A stretch of 41,570 bases of DNA, taken from CAYVTZ01 sp964454685 (lineage in GTDB: Bacteria; Bacillota; Clostridia; Christensenellales; Christensenellaceae). The DNA lies in contig CAYVTZ010000026.1 in assembly GCA_964454685.1 (NCBI GenBank), positions 1 through 41,570 of the forward strand. Reading direction: 5' to 3'. Shown in pieces: positions 9,201 through 16,326 of the stretch (its first letter is position 1; each line of letters begins with the position of its first letter). The position numbers were made by a program, and so were the translations under genes. The notes beneath the pieces were generated by a model that saw only the letters and a list, made by a program, of their open reading frames with translations, did not search any database and was not told where the DNA came from.

Positions 9201-9270
9201 GCCGCGTATACCCTAACTCGTCCAGTAGTTCCATGACAGCGTTTTCATAGTTGGATTCTAAAAAGGACAT
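6223..9270 (-). CDS. hsdR: type I restriction enzyme, R subunit (HsdR)
   Basis: Motor and nuclease subunit of a type I restriction-modification system, 1015 aa, normal family length. It contains the N-terminal PD-(D/E)xK nuclease core (RPD about residue 133, VELK about 146-149), Walker A TQGSGKS (about 286-292), DEAH box (about 396-399), the motif TGTP, and the helicase motif QAIARVNRVFRDK. It would cleave unmodified foreign DNA after ATP-driven translocation, together with HsdM2-HsdS. The start at 9270 (MSFLES) is chosen because AGGAGG lies 7 nt upstream; the ATG 21 nt earlier overlaps that ribosome site. It is the last gene of the restriction operon and reaches the left end of the mobile element. 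No broken motif was seen, so it looks functional. Confidence 0.94.
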   Translation of the reverse strand: MSFLESNYENAVMELLDELGYTRLYGPDIVRDFRCPLYMDVLDERLPRINPTADPQAVTEAVYQLTHMEHGTLIQQNKQFMDWLQNGVEVSYQKNGETKHEIVRLVDYAAPESNLFHAINQWTIVENETKRPDVVIFLNGIPIVVVELKSCLREDTDFSDGYRQIKNYMHEIPSLFRYNAFCIISDLVDSKVGTITAGLDRFVDWKTVDGDYEETQFARYDVLFRGMLEQGRLLRILRHFILFSQDGAQDVKILAGYHQFFAVEKAVELACRATETDGKGGVFWHTQGSGKSLSMVFYAGLLQFALNSPTIVVITDRNDLDDQLYSQFAACKDFLRQTSVRATCRKITEASSKEDIGLKDYLCSREANGIIFTTMQKFEESDEPLSERRNIIVIADEAHRSQYGLSERVRKDGSIAIGNARIIRDSLPCATFIGFTGTPVSSKDRNTREVFGEYIDVYDMTQAVEDGATRPVYYESRVMNLGLNEDVLRQIDTTYELLALNASEQDIERSKKELGNMEAILAAPETIDTLCKDIIAHYEDSRETLLTGKAMIVAYSRPIAMEIYQRMLELRPQWGEKVKVVMTSGNNDPEHWRETIGNKSFKKELARKFKDNNDPMKIAIVVDMWLTGFDVPSLATMYVYKPMSGHNLMQAIARVNRVFRDKEGGLVVDYVGIARALKVAMNDYTVRDQKNYGEMDIAKTALPKFVEKLTICGDLFHGFDYALFVQDAASDKQRADLIAGGINFMMGQDENAQQLYQKEALLLQQTKTLCQSLLNKAQRMEAAYFEAVRVALSRISAPRKLSFKEINAQINEMLKQSIHSDGVINLFSDQTEEFSLFDPAFLEEVGRMKEKNLAAELLKKLLSEQITMFQRTNLVQAEKFSERMQRIMNAYRNGQLTNAEVIEELRKMADEIAMAQKAGDDLGLSPEELAFYDAITKPAAVKDFFTHEQLREMTKELTEALQKNRTIDWQKKESARAGMRIMVKRLLKKYKYPPEGLEDAIKTVIAQCEMWADAI

Positions 9271-9281
9271 GGTGGTGCCTC

Positions 9282-9995
9282 CTAATTGCATTCACGCTGA
9301 AATGCTGCGATCATAACGTCTGTTTTTTCCTGTAAATAGCGGTTCCATTCTTTAAGTTCTTTTTTATTTAGCACAAGATTCATTGTTTTTTCTATCTCCC
9401 CTACCATCTGAACACTCTTATGTCGGATTTCCTTTAATTCTGTAATGACTTCCCTTGCTTCAATCTGACGGAAATTTCCGCTGCTATTCACATCTCGTTC
9501 GATAGTATTTATTGCTATTTTAAACTCAAGATCAAACGATTCTCTCAACATGAAAAAAGTGTGAACCTGATCGATAAAAAGCTCCAACTGTTTTTTCTTG
9601 GTTCTGCATAAATAGATTGCACGATCCATATTGAGCAGCGGAAACAAAAAATCAACCGTATTTTGCAGCAGTCTGGAGCAGAAATTCTCTGTTATTTCCT
9701 TTTGTGGGTGCGCACAAGCATCATCAATACTTTGGATGAGTTGCTTTAATCTCATTGCCGCATAATAGCTGTTCCGGCGCAAGACATTCTTGTTCGTGGT
9801 GCGATCAGCGGCAAACATCGGTATTTCGATTAGAAGAGCAACCAGACCACCCGTTAATATCCCAATCGAAACATTGCAAAACAAATCATTGTTTTTTTGT
9901 GACAGGCTACTAAAATTTGTAAAGAAAATTGCACCGCATATTCCTAAAAATATCAATGCCAGCTCAATCGCCATTAAGATACGCTTCGTTTTCAA
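9282..9995 (-). CDS. unknown membrane protein in the type I RM operon
   Basis: Protein of 237 aa, function unknown. It begins with two hydrophobic segments (about residues 7-25 and 42-62) and then a long soluble, mostly helical part with many charged residues. The likely start is a TTG at 9995, supported by GGAGG 8 nt upstream; an in-frame ATG at 9974 would cut into the first membrane segment. It overlaps the preceding gene by 32 nt and ends 11 nt before hsdR, so it is co-translated with the restriction genes. It could be a membrane-anchored accessory or effector of the defence operon; no known catalytic motif is visible. Confidence 0.75.
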   Translation of the reverse strand: MKTKRILMAIELALIFLGICGAIFFTNFSSLSQKNNDLFCNVSIGILTGGLVALLIEIPMFAADRTTNKNVLRRNSYYAAMRLKQLIQSIDDACAHPQKEITENFCSRLLQNTVDFLFPLLNMDRAIYLCRTKKKQLELFIDQVHTFFMLRESFDLEFKIAINTIERDVNSSGNFRQIEAREVITELKEIRHKSVQMVGEIEKTMNLVLNKKELKEWNRYLQEKTDVMIAAFQRECN

Positions 9996-10497
9996 GTGAT
10001 ATACCTCCGTCCGTTTTAGTCGCCATTTTTTTTACATTTGCGCTTATTTCTTTTAAATGCACCCTTATTTGATCTTCGTTTTCCATATCCACCAAATACC
10101 AATCATGCTTTGCCGGCTCAATATAAAAGCTATCGTTATATGTGCGGGCTTCATCACGGTATTTCAAGTCGACGCGAATTGGTTCGCAGGACACTTGTTT
10201 ACCAACCCCGCATACACTAATAAATATCTGTTGATGTATTCCCAAAGATATTTTTGTGTCCTTTAATCTTTCGAAACGGCTTTTGTTTTGCGGTTTCATT
10301 TCGGGGAAAAAGTTTGAGGTAACCGCAACAGAAACATCTCGTGCCATTTTCTTTCCAGTGTTTTCAAATACTAACCCTAAATAAAAGCCACGCTTAATTG
10401 TGAAATAAACATCAACTTGCGGACGATTCTCCGCTTCAAACTGACGAATTTGTTCTGCAGTTTGTTCCTTAAGCCAATCTGTTATTGGTGGATTCAT
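9964..10497 (-). CDS. unknown soluble protein in the type I RM operon
   Basis: Protein of 177 aa, not recognised. No membrane segment or signal peptide is seen. The middle looks like an immunoglobulin-like or beta-rich domain (GLVFENTGKKMARDVSVAV, about residues 40-58), a pattern common in poorly characterised proteins that act beside membrane partners. The ATG at 10497 lies 3 nt after the hsdS stop, with GGAGG in the last hsdS codons, and the 3' end overlaps the membrane protein gene by 32 nt. The tight packing suggests the two unknown proteins work together. Confidence 0.72.
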   Translation of the reverse strand: MNPPITDWLKEQTAEQIRQFEAENRPQVDVYFTIKRGFYLGLVFENTGKKMARDVSVAVTSNFFPEMKPQNKSRFERLKDTKISLGIHQQIFISVCGVGKQVSCEPIRVDLKYRDEARTYNDSFYIEPAKHDWYLVDMENEDQIRVHLKEISANVKKMATKTDGGISLENEAYLNGD

Positions 10498-10500
10498 TGC

Positions 10501-11682
10501 TTAATTTACCTCCATTGGCACTCGAATTTCACCGCTCATGAGCTTGGGGAGCAGGGAGTCGCGGATTTTTGCTAACACTGTGTTCTCGGACTTATTGCGC
10601 GCTACCCTAATGTACAGCATAGAAACAATTTCATCATATTGTAAAAGAGTATCTATATGCGGAATAATTACAAGCATATTGTTCAAAATTTCGGTTGTCA
10701 TGCTCGGCACGGCTGACCCTGCATTCATAGAAGAAAGGTCTTTTGTTTGCATCAGTTGATGAAAATATTTTGCGGTTTTCGGTTGCTTCATTATCGTGTA
10801 GAACATTGTGTCCACAGTCCAAAAATCTTCATCAACGTACATCACATTGTTTAAAGTTCCTTTTCTTGGAATCAGCACAGATTCGCCAGAATAGATTGCT
10901 TTTTCTGCGCTACGCATATAACCGCCTGAACCATATACAGGTACTGCGCCATCTTTCAGCTTTTTGTGATCTTTACCATACTTGATTTCGACTAAATCGG
11001 CAAGCCTGCCCACTCTCCACCCCTTCGGAATCCTGCCCAACTCGCTATCCACAAATTCGCCGTCTTGGAACGGTTCAAAGTCCACAAACCAGCTCTTGAA
11101 AATCGCCTGCGCCATTTCCTCTAAGCACTTGTTCATGCGGTTGTTCAGCTCGATTTTATCATCCAAGCACGAAAGCGTTTCCGCAATGGCTTTTTGCTCG
11201 GGGAGGGGCGGAAGGGCGACTCTGCATTTTAACAGTTCGGGTTGCCGTAAACCTATAACCGTTGTGCCTGTCGCCCTACCATGCAATTCGCCTTGAAATT
11301 TGCTATCCATCATAAAAAAATAAACGAATTGCGGATTGCATTTTTTGCGGTTAAGGCGAATTCCATAAAGCCTTTGGCTAAGAACAACTTTTTCATCGCT
11401 GTCCCACAAGAAAATCTCTCCAAATGGCGCCTCAGAAGTAATAAATATATCTCCGCGTTGGACTTCCTCTTTCATCCATTTTCTATACAATCCTTCATCT
11501 ACATAACGTATTGTATCTTCTTGAACAATTTTTGCAGTTTTAATATTTTTTGCGGACAATGCGCGAATTCCCGATGCCGACCAATCTGAGCCTAGCTTTT
11601 TAGGTGTTTTACCGCGATGGTCAATTATCAACTCGATTATTTCGGACAAGGGTTGTGCTTCCCACTTGCACTTCAAACTCAT
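10501..11682 (-). CDS. hsdS: type I restriction enzyme, specificity subunit (HsdS)
   Basis: DNA-recognition subunit, 393 aa, that sets the target site for both methylation and restriction. Two target-recognition domains are visible: the first begins at WEAQPLSEIIELIIDHRGKTP (about residue 7) and the second at GWRVGRLADLVEIKYGKDHKKL (about residue 220). Each is followed by a helical conserved spacer (LPPLPEQKAIAETLSCLDDKIELNNRMN; later a weaker copy near the C terminus). The start at 11682 (MSLKCKW) is 10 nt after the small upstream ORF and is where HsdS similarity begins; the upstream 33 codons of open frame lie across that ORF. Only one hsdS is present and no inverted partial hsdS copies were seen, so no shuffling system is evident. 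Confidence 0.92.
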   Translation of the reverse strand: MSLKCKWEAQPLSEIIELIIDHRGKTPKKLGSDWSASGIRALSAKNIKTAKIVQEDTIRYVDEGLYRKWMKEEVQRGDIFITSEAPFGEIFLWDSDEKVVLSQRLYGIRLNRKKCNPQFVYFFMMDSKFQGELHGRATGTTVIGLRQPELLKCRVALPPLPEQKAIAETLSCLDDKIELNNRMNKCLEEMAQAIFKSWFVDFEPFQDGEFVDSELGRIPKGWRVGRLADLVEIKYGKDHKKLKDGAVPVYGSGGYMRSAEKAIYSGESVLIPRKGTLNNVMYVDEDFWTVDTMFYTIMKQPKTAKYFHQLMQTKDLSSMNAGSAVPSMTTEILNNMLVIIPHIDTLLQYDEIVSMLYIRVARNKSENTVLAKIRDSLLPKLMSGEIRVPMEVN

Positions 11683-11692
11683 TTTGATGTCC

Positions 11693-11899
11693 CTACCTTC
11701 TCTTGCTCTGTTCTTTTGCCGCATCAATAAGAATTTTGAACGTCTCTTTTTCTTGTGGCGAAAAGTCCCGCCTTGATTCAATCTCTTGTTTCATCGCTTC
11801 ACTTATTACTTCCAACTCCTCCGTGGTAAGAAATGTGCCATTACAATTATTTTGCATCAATTTAACTATTATTTGAAGCTCTTCATAGGTAAAACTCAT
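11693..11899 (-). CDS. small acidic/helical protein between rhuM and hsdS
   Basis: Protein of 68 aa, not recognised. It is predicted to be all-helical and rich in Glu and Lys. The ATG at 11899 overlaps the rhuM stop (ATGA) and has a good GGAGGAG ribosome site 6 nt upstream; hsdS starts 10 nt after its stop. The good translation signals and the position make it a real small gene of the operon. A regulatory or antitoxin-like role is possible but not shown. Confidence 0.68.
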   Translation of the reverse strand: MSFTYEELQIIVKLMQNNCNGTFLTTEELEVISEAMKQEIESRRDFSPQEKETFKILIDAAKEQSKRR

Positions 11900-12924
11900 A
11901 CTCTACTCCTCCCTGTCTTTTCAACTACCTTCCCTTCCAACTGCTTCTGCGTTTCCTTGATGCCTTCCAAATAATCCCGCTCGGCACGGCTGGGCTCGTC
12001 CACCACGCGTTTACAATATTTTTTGTATTCCTCCGCCGCTTTTTCAATCGCCGCCTTGTGGCTCACCGTCCCTGCACCTTGCAAAACACCTTTGCCGTAA
12101 CGCTGCGCGAAATCGTCCACTTGCGGCAGCCAATCTTTCATATACAAGTGCTCATGGTTCAGAGCGTGCAGCTCCGCTAACTCGAAAAACGCTGATACCA
12201 TGCGGTTGAGTATGGCAAGCTCTTTTTCATCCAAATAGTTCTTCGCAATCGTGGCATCACTTTTATGTGGTCGTTCGCCCTTAAAATTCGTTAAGCCCAT
12301 AAACGGTTTCTCCGCATCCGCCCTGCGGTGCACAATCTCTGCGGCTGTCTGCTGATTCACCGCATAGTGCAGTTTGTTTTGCACCACTGCAAAAAATTCC
12401 TTGCACACCTCGGCTTTCGGGTCGTAATCCACACTGGTGGCGAATAAATCAATCAGTTGCCGATAAAAAACCTTTTCGCTGCTGCGAATATCACGAATAC
12501 GCTCTAAAAGCTCTTTCCAATAGCTGCCGCCCCCTGCCTGCTTAAGCAGATCGTCATTCATGGTAAATCCTTTTACAAGGTATTCGCGCAGCCGCTCGGT
12601 TGCCCAGATGCGAAACTGTGTGCCGCGTAGCGATTTTACACGATAGCCAACCGATATAATCACATCTAAATTATAAAAATTTATCTGATACTGCTTACCG
12701 TCCGTCGCAGTTGTTCGGAATTTCCGAACAACTGAATTTTCTTCCAATTCCCCCTCGCGAAAGATGTTTGTAATGTGTTCGCTAATATTTGATTTACTGG
12801 TATCAAACAATTCTACCATTTGTGCTTGGCTAAGCCAAACCGTCTCATCCTCCACGCGCACGTCAATTTTGGTCTCGCCATCCTCTGTTTGATATATAAT
12901 CATTTCTGTATCGTTAAAACTCAT
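11896..12924 (-). CDS. rhuM: RhuM-family protein (virulence RhuM-like, in RM operon)
   Basis: RhuM-family protein of 342 aa. The N-terminal half carries a winged-helix-like region (TVWLSQAQMVELFDTSKSNISEHITNIF, about residues 27-54) followed by the family block YRVKSLRGTQFRIWATERLREYLVKGF (about 113-139). Family members often sit inside type I RM loci or genomic islands; the biochemical function is not known. The start at 12924 (MSFNDTEM) is chosen because GGGAG lies 9 nt upstream; it overlaps the hsdM 3' end by 11 nt, so translation is probably coupled. The open frame continues 25 codons further upstream inside hsdM and is ignored. The C terminus (DEPSRAERDYLEGIKETQKQLEG) is helical. Confidence 0.86.
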   Translation of the reverse strand: MSFNDTEMIIYQTEDGETKIDVRVEDETVWLSQAQMVELFDTSKSNISEHITNIFREGELEENSVVRKFRTTATDGKQYQINFYNLDVIISVGYRVKSLRGTQFRIWATERLREYLVKGFTMNDDLLKQAGGGSYWKELLERIRDIRSSEKVFYRQLIDLFATSVDYDPKAEVCKEFFAVVQNKLHYAVNQQTAAEIVHRRADAEKPFMGLTNFKGERPHKSDATIAKNYLDEKELAILNRMVSAFFELAELHALNHEHLYMKDWLPQVDDFAQRYGKGVLQGAGTVSHKAAIEKAAEEYKKYCKRVVDEPSRAERDYLEGIKETQKQLEGKVVEKTGRSRV

Positions 12925-14416
12925 ATCCAATCGCTCCCAGTCTTTTGCGAATTTCATCTTCCAGCTCATGACTTTTTTCAAACATTTCGGCAAGGTCACC
13001 GGTCAGCCGCGCCATTTTTTCCTCAAACGGCTCGCCGTCGTCCTCCTGCTCCGCAATGCCCACATAGCGACCGGGCGTGAGGATGTAATCCTGCTTGGCA
13101 ATTTCTTCCGTTGTTGCCACCGCACAAAACCCTGCTTCATCTTCCAGTGTGCCTGCCTCAAAGGCATTGAACGTGTCGGCGAGCACACCGATGTCCTCGG
13201 TCGTGAGTTCCCGCAGGCGGCGGCTTACCATCGTGCCCATGTTGCGTGCGTCAATAAACAACGTTTTGCGCGTCTGCTTTTTCGCACGGTTCAAAAACCA
13301 CAACGAAACGGGGATTTGCGTGGTGTAAAAAAGCTGCGGCGGCATGGCAACGATGCACTCCACCAAATCGTCCTCAATAATCGCTTTACGGATTGCACCC
13401 TCGCCACCGCTTTGGCTGGATAAAGAACCATTTGCCAGCACCATGCCAATACGCCCTTTTGCATTCATATGATGAATCATATGCTGCATCCAAGCAAAGT
13501 TGGCATTGCCCGCAGGGGGCATCCCATATTTCCAGCGCACATTATCCGCCAGTTTGTCCGCGCCCCAATCAGAAAGATTGAAGGGAGGATTCGCAAGGAT
13601 ATAATCCGCCTTTACGGTTGGGTGCAAATCATTGAAAAAAGTGTCCGCCGCCGCCTTACCAAGGTCTGCTTCAATGCCGCGAATGGCAAGGTTCATACAG
13701 CAGAGCTTCCAAGTGGTGGGATTCGCATCCTGCCCATAAACCGAAAGATTTTGTATGTTTCCGGCGTGGGCTTTCACAAATTCCGCAGACTGCACAAACA
13801 TACCGCCACTGCCACAGCAAGGGTCGTAAACGCGCCCGTTGAACGGCTGAATGATTTCCACTAATGTATGCACCACACAGGCAGGCGTATAAAACTCTCC
13901 CGCCAGCTTGCCCTCCTGCTCCGCAAAGCGCCCCAGACAATATTCATAGGCGCGCCCCAGCAAATCCATTTTACCGCCATTTTCCGCAATGGCGATATTG
14001 GTAAACAAATCCACCACATCACCCAAACGCCGCTTGTCCATTTCGGGTCGGGCATAAGTTTTAGGCAAAATGCCTTTCAGCTTTTTGTTCTCTTGCTCAA
14101 TTGCATCCATTGCTGTATCAATCACTTTGCCGATTTCCGGCGTATGGGCATGCTCCGCAATCACTGACCAGCGCGCGGCAGCAGGAACAAAAAAGATATG
14201 CTCCGCAGCATATTCGTCCACATCTTCTGCAAAGCCTTCACCTTCCGCAAGCAAAGCGTTGTGTTTCATCTCGAATCGGTCGGAAATATATTTTAAGAAG
14301 ATCAATCCTAAAATCACATGCTTATACTCCGCGGCGTCCATATTACCGCGTAAAATACAAGCAGCATCCCAAATTTTCTTTTCAAATCCAAGTTCGGCAT
14401 TGTTGTTGATTGCCAT
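12914..14416 (-). CDS. hsdM: type I restriction enzyme, methyltransferase subunit (HsdM)
   Basis: N6-adenine methyltransferase subunit, 500 aa. An N-terminal helical HsdM_N domain (FEKKIWDAACILRGNMDAAEYKHVILGLIFLKY) precedes the catalytic domain with SAM motif I DPCCGSGGMF at about residues 198-207 and catalytic motif IV NPPF at about 276-279, the type I (N6-A) signature. With HsdS it methylates host DNA and so protects it from HsdR. The ATG at 14416 has GGAGG about 8 nt upstream. It is the first gene of the operon, downstream of a 225-nt leader with a promoter at 14650-14678. Confidence 0.95.
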   Translation of the reverse strand: MAINNNAELGFEKKIWDAACILRGNMDAAEYKHVILGLIFLKYISDRFEMKHNALLAEGEGFAEDVDEYAAEHIFFVPAAARWSVIAEHAHTPEIGKVIDTAMDAIEQENKKLKGILPKTYARPEMDKRRLGDVVDLFTNIAIAENGGKMDLLGRAYEYCLGRFAEQEGKLAGEFYTPACVVHTLVEIIQPFNGRVYDPCCGSGGMFVQSAEFVKAHAGNIQNLSVYGQDANPTTWKLCCMNLAIRGIEADLGKAAADTFFNDLHPTVKADYILANPPFNLSDWGADKLADNVRWKYGMPPAGNANFAWMQHMIHHMNAKGRIGMVLANGSLSSQSGGEGAIRKAIIEDDLVECIVAMPPQLFYTTQIPVSLWFLNRAKKQTRKTLFIDARNMGTMVSRRLRELTTEDIGVLADTFNAFEAGTLEDEAGFCAVATTEEIAKQDYILTPGRYVGIAEQEDDGEPFEEKMARLTGDLAEMFEKSHELEDEIRKRLGAIGYEF

Positions 14417-14506
14417 GTTTCAGTCCTCCGCATCGGCCGTATTTCTAAGCGAGAATGACACGCACTACGCAAGCATAAAAAACCGCCTACGCTGCAACTG
14501 ATTCCG

Positions 14507-14640
14507 TCAGGTTTTGCCGTTATTCATCAATGGATTGCAGCAGAACTTGCTTCCAGAACGCGGGCAAACTCCTCATGATTCATTCCGCTTTGTGTTCGAT
14601 TCATGATTCGATGTCTTGCTAAAACGCATATTAATTTCAT
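14507..14640 (-). pseudogene. decayed XRE-type HTH remnant upstream of hsdM
   Basis: From an ATG at 14640 the minus strand encodes 37 aa ending in MNHEEFARVLEASSAAIH, which matches the first helices of an XRE helix-turn-helix (pattern GLTQEEFARLLGVSRATIS). After a stop, shifting by one base gives MNNGKT in exactly the place where XRE proteins have WENGKT, then a second stop. This fits a regulator broken by a one-base deletion. It is short, so chance cannot be excluded; it could also be a tiny leader peptide. Confidence 0.35.
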
Positions 14641-14649
14641 CTTAACGGC

Positions 14650-14678
14650 AGTATAACACACAGAGCATTTTCAGTCTA
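14650..14678 (-). promoter_or_regulatory. predicted promoter of the RM operon
   Basis: Minus strand TAGACT (14673-14678), 17-bp spacer, TATACT (14650-14655). It would start transcription near 14643 and leave a leader of about 225 nt before hsdM. Confidence 0.6.
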
Positions 14679-14741
14679 TGAAATTAGGACGATTATGGCA
14701 TTTTGTCGCGGTTTTCTTCCAATATTATCACTGTTTCCACT

Positions 14742-15263
14742 TCATATGACACCCGTCCACCGCAACACCATCTCCGCAATTAACGCAATCGGCGCCGCCC
14801 ATAGCAGAATCATCATCAAGCGGTTGGACCGGATATCACTCCTGCATTTCTTTCCAATCTTCTCATGCGCATCGCGCATTGCCTCATCCACCTCGCATAA
14901 GTGCCGATCCGCAACGCTGCGTACCGTCTGCAACATCGCATCAGACTGATTACGAAATGAACTAACGCTCGTATTCATCTTTGTGCAAAATCGCTCGATG
15001 GTCTCGTGCAGGTAGTCCTGCATCACATCGTTGCTCATTTTCAGCTCGTCCACTTTCTCTGTCAATATCTCCTTCAACCGAGGTAAATACTCCCAAATCC
15101 GCTTCTTGAACTGCTCGATGTCGCCTTTGAAGTTCGTCAATGCCTCCTTCAATTCGGCGCTTTCGAGTGTCAGCAGCTCGATCACACAACTCTGCTCCAC
15201 CTCGTCCTTGAGCTGGTCTATCCGCTGTCTGCGTTCTTGCCCTATAATTTTTTGCAAATTCAT
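14742..15263 (-). CDS. MobB-like coiled-coil, C-terminally membrane-anchored mobilization protein (putative)
   Basis: Protein of 173 aa, not matched to a named family by eye. It is highly charged and helical through about residue 145 (likely coiled coil), then has one hydrophobic segment at the C terminus (about 150-168, LMMILLWAAPIALIAEMVL). The ATG at 15263 has AGGAGG about 9 nt upstream, a strong translation signal. It overlaps the last 302 nt of the relaxase gene in another frame. Such nested or overlapping genes with a membrane segment recall MobB/MbeB of RSF1010- and ColE1-type plasmids, which help the relaxosome meet the coupling protein; here that role is inferred from position and architecture only. 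Confidence 0.72.
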   Translation of the reverse strand: MNLQKIIGQERRQRIDQLKDEVEQSCVIELLTLESAELKEALTNFKGDIEQFKKRIWEYLPRLKEILTEKVDELKMSNDVMQDYLHETIERFCTKMNTSVSSFRNQSDAMLQTVRSVADRHLCEVDEAMRDAHEKIGKKCRSDIRSNRLMMILLWAAPIALIAEMVLRWTGVI

Positions 15264-16011
15264 TTTCCAATTCCTCCTTGGATAATTTTAGTTTGAATGT
15301 ACTTGCCAGTGTAGTGGCTCGCGCCCTTTTTCCGTCTGTGTGTACAAATACAATGTAAATCCTGTTATCCTTCCATTCTGTGTCCACTCCCTCCCGCTGC
15401 AATAACTGCTTAAATTCTGCTCGGCTCGTCGCCACACCTGCCGCCGCAACTACTGCCTTTGCAATCTCCAACATCCAGCTCTGATACTTCCCCTGTACCG
15501 CTTTTTCAATCGAGCGATACGCCCCAATCTGAAACGCAGTGATTTCACGGTTCTTCTCGCAAATTTCAAATCCATTTCTCACAATCACTTCGTCGGATAA
15601 GTCTTTAATGGCCTGTAAATCCCATTTGGACTGATGTAGCTTCTTTCCTGTTTCAAAGCTCACAGAATTTACAATAAAATGCGTGTGAATGTGTTCACGG
15701 TCTTTGTGCGTGGCATAGCACACTTCAAAGCCCTGAAACAGCTTGCATCGTATCACAACCTCTCGCGCGATCTCATGCGCTTTCTCCGGCGTGATCGCGT
15801 CCTTCGCTGAAAAACTTTGAATGAAATGCTTGTATTGCCGTTTGCCTTCCTTGTTCCACCGCTTTTTCGTCGCATTCATTTCCTCAATCGCATATACCGG
15901 ATCGCAATTCTGCCCGCCAATTAACCGAATTTCTGTTTTTTCCGTTTTCGTGATATACTGAATCGCGCGCGCGATGCTGGCGCGGGAATTGACCGCCTTT
16001 ATGATTGCCAT
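14962..16011 (-). CDS. relaxase, MOBP-like (relaxase/mobilization nuclease domain)
   Basis: DNA-nicking relaxase, 349 aa, that cuts one strand at oriT to start conjugative transfer. Motif I has the candidate catalytic tyrosine Tyr19 in AIQYITKTEKT; motif III is the metal-binding histidine triad HIHTHF (His107, His109, His111), followed by IVNSVSFETGKKL. The nuclease part ends at about residue 200. The last roughly 100 residues, after about residue 250, are Arg/Glu/Asp-rich and share DNA with the overlapping downstream gene, so this tail may be shaped by that overlap rather than by its own function. The ATG at 16011 overlaps the mobC 3' end by 13 nt. Confidence 0.9.
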   Translation of the reverse strand: MAIIKAVNSRASIARAIQYITKTEKTEIRLIGGQNCDPVYAIEEMNATKKRWNKEGKRQYKHFIQSFSAKDAITPEKAHEIAREVVIRCKLFQGFEVCYATHKDREHIHTHFIVNSVSFETGKKLHQSKWDLQAIKDLSDEVIVRNGFEICEKNREITAFQIGAYRSIEKAVQGKYQSWMLEIAKAVVAAAGVATSRAEFKQLLQREGVDTEWKDNRIYIVFVHTDGKRARATTLASTFKLKLSKEELENEFAKNYRARTQTADRPAQGRGGAELCDRAADTRKRRIEGGIDELQRRHRAVQEADLGVFTSVEGDIDRESGRAENEQRCDAGLPARDHRAILHKDEYER

Positions 16012-16301
16012 TGTCCGCGCACCTCGCGAATTTCCTCATAAATCTGCCGCAGCCCAACACTACAATCCGCAATCTGTCCGCTATTGACCGCATAGGTCAG
16101 TTGATTGAGGTTGTTGCCGATTCGCTTTAATTCAATCACCACGGCATCACCGCCCTGCTTAATTTGAATCGCTTTTTCTTCAAAGCACTTGAGCATAAAC
16201 TGCCGCAGGCTTAATCCCGTTACCACAAGCTTTCTTTGTATCATGGCATACTCCTGCTCGCTGACGCGGATGCCGATGTTTTTTTCTCGCAATCGTTTCA
16301 T
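15999..16301 (-). CDS. mobC: MobC-like relaxosome accessory protein
   Basis: Small DNA-binding mobilization protein, 100 aa. It has an N-terminal ribbon-helix-helix-like part (IGIRVSEQEYAMIQRKLVVTGLSLRQFMLK) and the MobC hallmark ELKRIGNNLNQLTYAVNSG at about residues 58-76. MobC proteins bind near oriT and help the relaxase melt the nick region. The start is taken at the ATG at 16301, with AAAGGA 6 nt upstream; a GTG lies one codon earlier. It precedes the relaxase gene with 13 nt of overlap and follows the hairpin-rich region that is the likely oriT. Confidence 0.86.
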   Translation of the reverse strand: MKRLREKNIGIRVSEQEYAMIQRKLVVTGLSLRQFMLKCFEEKAIQIKQGGDAVVIELKRIGNNLNQLTYAVNSGQIADCSVGLRQIYEEIREVRGQWQS

Positions 16302-16326
16302 CACGTTTCCTTTCAGTTACGGGGGT

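Larger units (their letters stand above)
14417..14741. other. leader region of the RM operon
   Basis: This 325-bp gap between hsdM and the mobilization genes holds the predicted RM promoter and, in the transcribed leader, a short decayed HTH-like reading frame (14507-14640). No other gene is supported. A stem GCCTACGC/GCGTAGTGCG-like repeat near 14460-14495 precedes the hsdM ribosome site but is not convincing as a terminator. Confidence 0.5.

Noticed and set aside
8410..9201. Plus-strand ORF of 263 codons opposite hsdR
   Set aside because: It is an antisense shadow of the intact hsdR gene; no ribosome site or family pattern.
10501..11682. Shuffling or phase-variable hsdS
   Set aside because: Only one hsdS is present; no inverted partial copies or nearby invertase were found.
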